A stretch of DNA of 64,000 nucleotides from Trachythela sp. YZ-2020 (Eukaryota > Cnidaria > Anthozoa > Malacalcyonacea > Clavulariidae): contig JADLSH010000193.1 of the NCBI GenBank assembly GCA_016169945.1, positions 1,364,001-1,428,000 on the forward strand, given 5' to 3'. Shown here piece by piece: positions 23,401 to 35,400 of this stretch (positions are counted from its first letter, which is position 1; every line of letters starts with the position of its first letter). Position numbers and translations under genes: made by a program. The notes beneath the pieces were generated by a model, which did no database searches, was not told the DNA's origin, and saw only the letters and a program-made list of their open reading frames with translations.

Positions 23401-26400
23401 TGGCGTGTTGTGCCCATGTATGGATATGCCACGCCATTTTTACGCCATTTTCACGTCGTCTTTGACGACGTCGTCTTATGTGCACAAGGCTTCAATAAGT
23501 TGTGCAGTAGCCAAAGTGCCAAACATACATCCATTATTTCCCCTCGAAAGGTGCCAAAGGTGTATGCGACAAGTGCCGAAGCTATTGTTGGCGGGAAAAC
23601 ATCGCGAAGTGAAATTTCCTATGAAGATGCTACACCGGAGGAAATTTTCATTCAAACTGACAAACCAATTTACAAACCTGGACAAAAAGGTGAGAAAAGC
23701 ACGACAGTGTTTAATAGCACAAAACGTACGTATATAAGAATAAAGACTGCATGGCAGGGTTACGTTTGTCTGAATTCTTCTTCTGATGTAGCTCAAATGA
23801 ATATATTGGACGGTTCATGGCCAGTTCCTTATATCTTCGAAAACAACCGCAGGATCCTGTAGTTCTGTCAGTAGTTCATCGAGAATAAGTCGGTTCCAAA
23901 GGCAAAGTACAAACGATATGTTTTAGCTCGGTCATGCAGCTGATAATTTTGATCAACTATTTAGACAATTTAGTAATGACACAAATTAGCCGTCGACCTG
24001 TTGTTTTGTAAGTACTACAAAAAGCGTAATAGTCTGTGCTAGATTTAAAAAGGAGCTATTTGTTGAAGAAAATTTATTGTTATAAGCGCACAATCAAAAT
24101 ATATTCGTTAAAAATTGGCATTATTCAGCCACTTAGACAGACTACATTATTCAGCAACTTCAGTGTGAAATCCTCACTGACAGTAGTTTGACAGACTGTG
24201 AACTAGCAAAATAGGGTGTATTATATATAGGGCACATCGCGGTTTAATGCATGCCTGTCGGTGAACTCGTCACGAAATCTTTCGTGAAACTTGCAATGCA
24301 ATTTCGTTCCGAAAAATACAACTTGTTTTGCGACCTGTAAATGCGATTATAGCTATTTTTCGCTTTCGAAAAGAATTACGAAAGATTTTTTCCTTATTAC
24401 AGGCTATGTGTTTCGTGATTGGTTGGTTTCCAAAATACTGCCGGCGAGATAGTGGGAGTGTTAGACGCTACATGCAACATGTCACGCACCATGCATGGCG
24501 GAAAGTAGAAGCAGGTTCAACTTTCTCTGAAGCTCGCAACGCAATTTTTCATTGCGACACCAGTTGCAATCTAGCTAGGAGTGTTCCACATGAAGCAATA
24601 TTGCTTGCGACTTGCAATGCAATGCGGCGCCGTTGTGTTGTAAGTTGCAGCATATATATTAGGCCTACCTCGTGTAACATGGCCTTTAGGTACGAATACC
24701 GGACAACATGTGAAAACGATTTGTCAAGAAAAACTTATACGTTTTCGTGGATGGTATATTGGGCAGTTTCGTTTACATTTAAAACAATCATTATGTTGTT
24801 GTTGTAGTGTTATTACGTAATATATTTATTTTTTAAATTATCCCACAGTTCTTATGAGAATCATACATGTGAATTCTGAGTTGAAACCAGCTGGAAGCAA
24901 GGTAAAGTTAATTTAAAGTACAATTTTTTCTCTATGTTGTCGTTAACAATTTATTGGCACATTATTTACGCGTTTTCTTGATTTAAAATGGTTTGCCTGC
25001 TTTTAAATTGCAAGAATTACTGAAGTGCACTGCAAAAAATCGATTTCTTATTTTAAGAAAATAATTCTTATTTTAAGAACAAAATTACTTATTTTAAGAA
25101 AATTTTGCTTGTCCCGTGGGTAAGTAAAATATTCTTGACAAGAATCTTATTTCAAGAAAATTATTCTTAAAATAAGAAAATCATTCTTGGTTAGAAAAAA
25201 AATCTTGGCAAGAAAATTTTACTTATTTTGTCCCGTGGGTAAGTAAAATATTCTTGCTAAGAAATGTGTAAGTAACTGTCGTGTTCTTTTACGCGAGCAT
25301 CGCTTTCGACGAGCACCGCTTTCGACTTTTACGCGAGCATTTCGGCCGTTGTTTTTTCCCTCTGTTTATAGGGAGTAGATATAATAGTAAGCTCACACAA
25401 TCTGCTGTGGTGTAAATTTCGAAACCATGCATGAAACGGAAAATCTCAAAAATGTAACATGTAAATACGGCTTACCTCTTGCAGATTTTCCCAAAAAAAT
25501 ATAGAAAAGACATGGCGCGCTCCCATGCAAGTTAAACTTTTAGTGTTTAATTTATCGAACTTTGCTATCCCTGGAAACCTGCAGGAGGAAGTACCACGAG
25601 AAAATGAATAAGTTTTTGCAGAGGATTGACGGAATCTTTTGTCAACCCGCAAATGAATTATAAGCGTATACCAACGAAATGCCTCCAAAATATTATTTTA
25701 TCACAACTGCCCTTTTTTCCTAACAGGTTTCGTCTGTAGTTGTTCAGGTATGTATCCATCAATGGTATATAATTGTATTATGTACAGCTCAGCATTGCAT
25801 TTTTGAACTAGCTTTTTGACACAACTGATAAGTGTGCTCAAATGAAATATAGTTCTTACTGCATGTATTATGAATCATGATAAAGCCAGTGTCCAATCTG
25901 GCTGAATTCGAGGACATATTTTAAAAGCACGCTGAGTTAATTCAGCTTTAAACAACATCTGGAAAATACTATTACTAACCTAAAAACAAAAAATGCATTA
26001 TACAGATATTATACCAACCCCTTCCACCAAATTATTTAATAAATAATTACATTCTGTTTAAATTTTCTTCATAGGAACCCAGTGGCTCGAAGATAATGCA
26101 GTGGACTGACGTAGAGCTACATGATGGTACGTAAGATTCGTATTTTGATAGTGACAGTGAATGTGACATCATACCTAATTTTAGTGTGCAGTGACAACCA
26201 ATTTGTGCAGTGATAAAGTGAAAGTGTGCAGTGATAAACAGCAGGCTACAAATCTGCAGTGATAACATTTGAAAATTTAAAATATAGGTTTCAATCTGGA
26301 TTGTTGAAACTAAGTATTTTAGTTTGACACTTTCCAAATCAGTTGTGGACTATTTTCAAATTTTATGTGAAAATGGCCCAATTCGGTTCAACTGATATTC

Positions 26401-29400
26401 TTGTCATGGATTGCTGTTATTAGTCGGCAGACATGCATTTATGGTTGTATTTCCAGTCCTCGTGGAGGGGGTACCAGATGTGTGCTTATGGAATGTGCAG
26501 TTGATGAAAATATTTATGAAAATCTTGATGTTTGCAATTACAAGCCCATTAAAACTGCATTAAAGCGCCGTTGGCTCGGGGGTTAAACATGCTTTTAAAT
26601 TGAATTGCGGTCTTTATAGGAATTATACCTACCTTTATATTCTTCTCAATATTTTTGTGGCCACAAACTTTAACAAGGCTATTTTCTTCCTTGGATCCCC
26701 AGAATTTTTCACTGCATCCAGTAATATATGATATTATATATGCATCATGCAGGTATTGCAAGATTGGATCTTCAGCTATCAAAAGAACCTGTTCTTGGAA
26801 AATGGAAAATTAAAGCAACTATTGATCAGGTATCTACCTTCTTACTTTGGCATTCAATTATTATACCGCACCTGATATATATATATATAGTACATAATTA
26901 TATTCCGTAAATCAACTCGTCTCCATAAGATCTTTAACCGGGATACTGTGAAAGTGAGCTACTCGTGCATGCATGAATAACACCAAGAGCGCTATATATA
27001 TAACCACAATCGACACCAGTCCTGTTGGAAAAAGGGAATGTACCGTCCGATGACTCTAACTGCCGTATCAGAGGTGAATGCTAACTTAATGGAAAGAGTT
27101 TGACGGAAAGCTGAAATTTATAAAGCTGAAATTACTGTGATCGACGATGGGGAGACGAAGGAGTATATTGGAATGACGGCAGGGACGTTTAAAACTGAAG
27201 AGATATGCTAACCACAAGAAATCCTTGAACAACCGGGTTATTCGACGGAAACGGAACTTACGCTTGGAACTTTAAGCAAAGTCGAAGAGCATATCCTATA
27301 AAGTGGTCAAGGACAGGACGTTAAACAAACGATCAGAACTATTTGCGAAATTCCGCCACCGTAATTCATTTAGCGCGCGAAATTTTAAACCCATGCACGC
27401 GCATATGATATATCGCGTCAGCAAACCGTACGTTAGTTAGTTTACGTCAATCAAACTATCATATGAGTACAATCGCCTGAAGATCGCTTTGAAAGAAGCG
27501 TGAAACACTGTGTAGCGATAGGTATATTTAAGATTAAGCTACTTTATATATTACATATATATACGCATTTGTCTGGTCTTTGAGTTTCAAGATGGCATTA
27601 TTTTTCGGAATATGTTTCATCCTATATTTCTTCAAGTTGTCAGCTGGTCGTGGTTTTTGGTATTTGACAAACAACGTGGGTGTTGTTTTGATGAAAAAAT
27701 ATTCACAAAGTATTGCTATTTTCGGCAAATGGTCTGTTCGGCAAAATGTCTTTTCTGTAAAAAGTCCGTTCGGCGAAGTGTCTTTCGGCCAAATATCCGT
27801 TCGGCGAAGTGTCTTTCGGCCAAATGTCTTTCGGCAAAGTGTCTTTCGGCAAAATGTCCGGTCACCGTGGACACGCATGGAAGTTGACTAATTATTCAAG
27901 TGACTCGACGCCAGGAAAACTAAATGTAGCCAAATTCCATGCGTGTCTGCGAGCAGTAAAAGCGGACAGATCGAAAATTCTCACGCTAGACATCTACAGC
28001 GCAAGTTGAAACATGTTCGCTCGTCCCGCGCGAGCAAGGCGCGGCTGTAATGGAATGCTGCATTTAGCGGCTTTAGCGAAGATGGAATGAATCACGATAC
28101 GATTAGGATTTTGAATGGTTGAATTGGATGAAGACTAGACCAATGAAACAAAACAAATAGCACAAAAATCTACGGCTGGAACGTTCCATTGCGCGATGAA
28201 ATAGTTATATATTCTATTTAACATAACGTGATCATAATCAGCCAATGAAATGACAATATAATCATGCTTTATATAGAGTATATTTTTCATGGAAACCGGA
28301 TAATTTTATTGTGAATAATTATACGCCTGTAACCGAAATCATGTTACAATCGAAACGCATTTCTATTCATTAACCTATACAATAGATTATATTCTTTGAA
28401 ATTTAAATATCAGTATATAATTGTATATTTTCATCTTTCAGAAAAAGGCAGCCACAAAGGAAATTGAAATTGATAAATATGGTAAGTGCTCACTCATTAC
28501 ACTATTCGTAACCTTTGCATGTGCATCTATACATTCTATGTCGCGTTTCGAGATTTGGCTGGAACTGCTTAATATGTATTGGTATATTTTACTTTTGATT
28601 TTACATTTTAGTTCTACCTAAATTTCAACTGGACATCAAACCTCCCTCTTACGTTGCTCGCGATCAGCCCAAAATTCCTGTTTCAATATGTGCCAGGTAA
28701 TTTCTATACACACATCGTCTGTACATATATTTTGGTATAGACATTGTAGATAGATATGGTCAATCGATATTTATATGGTACAATAATCCATAAACTGAGT
28801 TCAAACTGCCTATTATATACATGATTCATAAGAAGGCAACCATGGTGTGTTACAATACAGTGTAGGTAATATTGCTTGACACTTGCAATGCAATGTTGTG
28901 GCGTGGCATGTTGCTGCAAAAATTGCCTTGTGTGTAACATGCATGGCATTTATTAAACCGTCAGTGTGTCTTGAAAATACCCCGAAAATCGTATATAACT
29001 TAATTGATAAATATATTTTCAACATTTGTTATCATCTATTAAAATTCAACTTTCAAGGTACACGTATGGAAAAGACGTTACAGGAGTCTTGGAAACCACA
29101 ATGTGTATAAAAGGTTATTGGTGGCATACACCAATATGTCTCACAGAAGTAAAAAATGTAAGTGCTTCTAGCTTTTTATCACTGAGTCAGTTCAAAAACG
29201 CCCGTGACTTTCCATTTACTATCCCGAAATAACGTGACAAGGATTAGGATTAAGAATTAGCATTAGGGTATTTATGGTTAGGCTTACGATTAGGGTTGAG
29301 GTTAGGATAAGGATTAAGGCTAGGATTGAGATTATGCTTGTATTAAAACTCAAGTTGTTCATAAGAAAATTGAGCCAAGTCCTCTTTAAAACGAGGTCCT

Positions 29401-32400
29401 CTGTGCTCAATGTGCTGTGCCGCTTCAGTGTCCATATAAGAAAAGTTCGACCGTATTTCTTCTTCTTTTTGACCTTTCAGATAACAGGATGTCAAGAGTA
29501 TGATGCTAGGAAGTTCCTTATTGAGCCGAATGCGAGGAAATATCGTTACTCATGGTATTACTATCACTATTACAGTTATCATCTACATATTAAAGTCATT
29601 TTTACTGAAACCTCGACTGGAATAAAAAGGGAAAACGAGGCTACTACCTCCCATATGGTACGATACTCCAAAACTATGTCATTCGTTGGATTACCTGAAA
29701 ATTTCAAACCTGGATTACCCTTCAAGTTTAAAGTAAGTTAATTAGGCCTTTTACCAAATATTTTTGATCAGTTGCTTTGTTTTCAAATAGAATACAATTC
29801 AACAATAAATTTATTGAAAAATGTATGATTGTTGTACCTATATTGGAGTAAAAAGATAGATTGATACCGTATGAATATATGGCGTCATATATAAAACGCA
29901 ATATACTATACAACTCAACTGCATAATGATTGTTTAAGCCATGAACTGTTGTGACAGGAATAAACATTATTTTATATTTTTTTATATTCATTGATTCAAA
30001 ATTCAATGCAGAGCTATCTTACATATAATGCTATTATAAGTTCTTAAAGAAAATTTCAGCTTGTTAAATAGATGGGCGAACCTCGTGATTCGCCTGCATG
30101 TGAATGACATGCATGCATGCATGGTTCTGTGGCGGAAATTGAGTTGCAAGCTGAAGCAAAAATATCCGGGTAATGCCAACCAAAAACAAACATTTTGTGA
30201 CTGACTTGCTCAAACAAAAGTAATCAGAGTTGCGTGTAACTCGCTCTTTAGAAAATGTATTCTTTAATTAATTTTATCGTGTTTGTTGTTATAATCAACC
30301 AATCACAAATCCAGTTTACAAAGCCAATCAATGAGTTTTATCGTGTTTCATTGTTATAATCAACCAATCGCAAAGCCTATTCATAAAGGTTTGTGTCGAC
30401 CCAAATTTTCCTTGTGCTACATTAACTTTCAATCAAAATATTTTTTCTTTTTTAAGATTAAGATTTCTTATCTTGACGGAAAACCTGTGACTGATGGCAA
30501 AGTTGAACTTCAGGTCTCAAGAAGTCGCTTTTACTATCGCGGATCAAGGAACTTACTCATGAAAACCTATTCTGTTAAAAATGGTTTAATAGCTGTTGTT
30601 CTTGAAGACATACCGCATGATGCAGAGACCCTCAATTTTAGGGTAAGTTGATTTATATTTAAAAATTGCCATGGTAAGCGTAAGTGTATCTGGACAAAGG
30701 GATTTTAATGGTTTTCGTGAAAAATGCATTCACATTTTTTATTAATCCAGAATAACGAAAATAGCACGGGACAACTGAAATCATTACTCTATTATATGAT
30801 AATAACATATTAGATGTTAAAGGCACATAATATTATATAACACATGTAAAACAATTGAAAAATTGTAATTGTAATAAAAGAATGAATGTACCAATTAAGG
30901 GACCAAATGCATGGGGAAACATTAATGTGGAACAACATTAATGTGGAACAACATTAATGTGGAACATTACAACATTAATGTGGAACGTTGCAGATTACTA
31001 CATTACCTTGATAGACACATCTAAAACTCATTAATAATTCATGAGCAAATTAGCGAATGAACTCACCCTAATTCGTCACATGATTGAGGTTGGATACCGC
31101 AAGGAAACACGCTAAAAATCATATACCATCACCGTTGTTAGATGAAAAACGGTTTTCATCTAATAACTGAGATCCTAATTACAAATTCAAGTCAAAACAC
31201 AAAAACAAATTACTTTCATAGGTCCCCCGTTAGAGCTTAATAAATTGAACAGCCAATGAAATGTTTTCGTTTGAGATGTTGTGTAAACAACTCGTTTCTC
31301 GTGTTTCATCAGGGGACCAAACACTCGAAAACAATAAAACACTCGCGCTTCGCGCTCGTGTTTCATACCGTTTTCTCGTGTTTGGATCCCCTGATGAAAC
31401 ACTCAAACTCGTTGTTTACATATAACATGCAGCACCTCTTCAAAATAATTAGAGCCAGAATTCATTAGAAAGACTACGAGTTGATCCCTTAGGTATGGTT
31501 GAGTTTCGTCTACATTTTGTTGTTTATATATTCTAATATTTTTTTTGTACATGTTTATTGCAAGAGTGTTACACCCCCGCTAGTCTGCGCAACCTCGGTC
31601 ACAACAGTTTGCCCTTCAGTTGTCCGCCATCTTGAAATAATATATATCAATCCAGTTACATAGAGATCAAAGAGTAACATTAGGCCATTTTAAGCTGCCG
31701 CTGATTGGCTACAAGCTAACACTAACAGGTAACAAGACGATGGCAATATACCTGCATGTGCCGATACAATAAAATTAAACATGGCTTGGAAGATAATATC
31801 ATTGCCACGTCTGAAAAATTACATTGTGCGAGCAACAACAAACTGCGGCTTATTATTTCAGTAATTTTATCAATTCTCATTAATGTATATGCGAAGCGTT
31901 TTCCGCAGTCGGACTGTCAGAACTTATGAATTTTGAAATGGATATTAAAATTCTATTATTCGATTCTATTATTAATTTTAGGTCGTCTACAATTGGAACG
32001 ATTTACGGGGAGTGATACAGCGCATCTATAAGTATGCTACATCAAAGGCTTGGTATTCTCCAAGTTTGAGCTATCTGCAACTCGCTAAATCGGGAGTATC
32101 GACAGCAAAGGTAAAAACTATGTATTTTCTGGGGTATTTCCTACAGTATGCATATTCACATTTCTCCACGATAATCATAAGCACATTCAAAATACCACTT
32201 GTACAAAAAAATGACAAAACCCAATTTCACGCATTTAAAACTGAATTAAACACGGCGGGCATAAATGACGTCGAAAACGCTCACGTTAAACGTGCCTTCA
32301 TTCAACTTCTTGTGTTTTAATTCAGCCAGTCTGAACTTTTGCACCATAACAGACATCTGTAATCTTACAAATCTTATGTTTTTTGTTTTTCGATTTTTTT

Positions 32401-35400
32401 CATTTTCGAATTTTATTTTAAAATTTTTGCATATCTAATGACTGTGTCAAAAAGGGCATTGTTTGTGGACTCCAAAACCAAAAAGAAAATTGAAATATCC
32501 CTACTTAATAAAATTTTACAACGTTTTGAAAAGTGAATCTTCGCCATTTTGTTTCTAAAATTAGCACAATATTCAAATTTGAAAGCGCTGTAACATTTTA
32601 TTAAATCAGGGAATTTCAATTCTCTTTTCGATTTTAGAGTTCACAAACAATGTCCTTTTTGATACAGCATTAGATATGCCAAAATTTTAAAATAAAATTT
32701 TCGCGCCAAGGATGTGACGTCATTTCCCCGCGGAAAACGAAAAAAAATCGAAAAACTAAAAACATAGAAGTCATGTAGGTATGAGCCTCCTTTGCAGCGT
32801 TCGTGGGTCCCTTCCAAACTAATCTAAGAAAACTAAAAGAAATACCGACTGCGAAGGGTGCACCAATGTAATAGAGCGTACTCCCTCCAGTGCTCTGTCT
32901 TATTCCGGTGCCACTTCATGATTAATTCAATGAAATATCTGTCGTCCTAGATGTAAATATTGGAGACAGCAATTATGTGTTTATTAGTTGATATGGGCCT
33001 CTAAATGTGATAATCTATTTATACCAATTTACATAATGAACTACTTGACCTATTCTCGTGGGTCCTCTCACAGAGACAATCGGCGGAAGATTTGTTCTCT
33101 TCAATGCCTCCCTATAACTTAGGTCCGGGTAGGTACGATTTCAATTTTCTTATTATTACTCTTGGAAAACCCTACACGGAGTTCTTTGCATTTATCTTCA
33201 TTCAGACGGAATTTATTGGCTTGAGATTTCCTAGTAAATTCATCCATTCTATTTTGCAAATCACTTAGGGTATTCTTGGGCACCAGTTCCGCCATGGTCG
33301 TATCATCGACCTACTTCCAAAATTCCTCGACCTCTATAACGTTTAGATCATTCACCATTATCACAAAGAGCCAGGGCCCCAATTTGGTTCCTTGTGGAAC
33401 CCTGCTGGAACATTCCCCCATTCTGAGTAACAGTCGTTACTTAATCTAACTCGCTGCTTACGACCCAGCAAAAAATCCAAAATACATTAGATCTTGGTAA
33501 ATTATAGCTAGACAGTTTATCTGCTAAAATATAGTGATCAATTAGATCAAATGCTTTCTGGAAATCAAACACCATGACTCTCACTGTTGAACCATTTCCA
33601 TCCGTACTTTTTGTCCACGAATGGATCATACTAATTAGGGCATACGACGTGCATGATTTTGTATTGGTGTTGGTCTATCTTCCGCATCACCGCTGGTTTG
33701 ACATACCTTTCTACCACAAAATCTTCTGGCAATTTAGATACCTGTATAATAGACGTGAGAGAAATGGAGCGAAGATGTTTATTAACGTCAAGGATTGGTT
33801 TCTGCTTTGGTACTGGTACTATGTTCGCTTCCTTCCACGACGGGGAGAGACAGTCTGATTGGTAAGAGCAATTCAGAATGACCATAACTGGATACGCAAA
33901 CAAATCTGCATTTTCTTTCAATAACCAGGCCGGTATACTGTCCGGACCCTGCGCTTTTTGTGGGTTAAGGTTTACTAGTTTCATTCTCACTTCTTCCGTC
34001 GACACGCTAAGTAGTTCGTTGGATTAGTTCTCAGTGAGGTTGTTCACTAAGTTAGCAGAGAAATCGCGAGACAGAGGAGAAAAATGCGTTATTGATCTTA
34101 TTTGCTAGAACCTTTGTTGTCCTACCAGAGGACTCTTCTATATTCTTCAGCAGAGTCAAACTGTCGTGACTGGTTCCATTTGCATGGTGACTTCATCCCA
34201 CAAAGCTTCTTCATCTCTTCCACCAGATGTTTGACTTAAATGGCCTTAAATGTTCAACACTGGCTTCAAAATATCTAGCGTTCTGGGCCATTATAATGAT
34301 GATCGCGTATTAGACACATTTGACTAGGTTTATCCATCCCATTAGTGCCTGCATAGAGTGTGCTAGGACTTTCATCATCGTTAATTGTGCTGGGACTTTT
34401 GTTCTGAGGAGTTTTATGTTGAACATTTAAACAGGGATTGTTGCTAGTCGAGTTGTCACTATTAGCGTTAGTTTCAGCGTTACTAGTATTATTCCAGATC
34501 ATTGTCTCTTTGTTATGCATTTGAATTTGATTATCGTCACAATTGATTTTGTGGTCTTTCACTAACAATTCGCCTTCGACTCCCCTTGTGTAATAAATAT
34601 TCTTTTGTCTCATTGTTCGATTTCAAGCCTGAGTGACTGATTTAATGCTTCACTAGCTACGAGCTTATTTTCGAGGGAGACAATTATTTTATTCAGTTCA
34701 GATATTTCAGCGTTTCTACCCTTTACTAAAGTTGATAAATCTGCTTCAAGTTGGCTACTATTTCCTCTCTCGTTAGCTAGGTCTTGCTCCAAACATTTAA
34801 TTTTATTTTTTCTCTCTTGTGTTATATTAGCCGCGAGAGTATTAGATTGAATATATCTTCGCATAATAACCATTTCTAATTTAATGCCCTCCAGTTCGGC
34901 AGCTAAAAGACTACATTTGCAATCACACTGGCGATTGCACAATGACTTTAGACAAGTAGATTCAGATCTCACCATATTATGTTCTTCTGTTTCCAAAACA
35001 GCTAGCCCTAGGCAGATATTCAGATGTAATTGAAATGTTTTCAGATCATCAGTCGACAAATCATCTATTTCTACAAATGAACTGTCTGCTTTCTTCTGGC
35101 AGGCTTTAAGCAAAATATTTGATAAATCGGTACTTGATTTGTCGTGTAATATAAGCGAGTTCTGCTTTCCAGGGTACCAAGTTATTGTTAGATCTAAGCG
35201 GGAGCATATAAATTTCCGAGAGCTGCCACCCGGAGAAGTCCATCTACCATTCAGTTCGATAGTATAGGCCGTGGGATGAGGGTCGAAAATGTTCAATTCC
35301 GTAGCACCCCTCGTGTAACTACATAATTTTTACATGAATCGATAGATTGGAACTTACTTAGTTAGAATCCACTTCCCCCCAAGCGAAATAGTTGCACAAA

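Larger units (their letters stand above)
33120..35300 (-). mobile_element. Decayed LINE with coiled-coil ORF1 and reverse transcriptase
   Basis: On the minus strand: ORF1 (35296-34610, extended to about 34275), a linker relic (34270-34020), then RT pieces down to about 33120. The endonuclease domain is missing, indicating an internal deletion. It sits antisense in the large macroglobulin intron. Confidence 0.75.

Noticed and set aside
24328..24807. 159-codon plus-strand open frame
   Set aside because: No recognisable domain, basic and Cys-rich composition from a repeat, and it lies in a macroglobulin intron.
34275..34613. Separate gene downstream of the LINE ORF1
   Set aside because: Low-complexity Asn/Ser-rich sequence collinear with the LINE; more likely the ORF1 tail after a frameshift.
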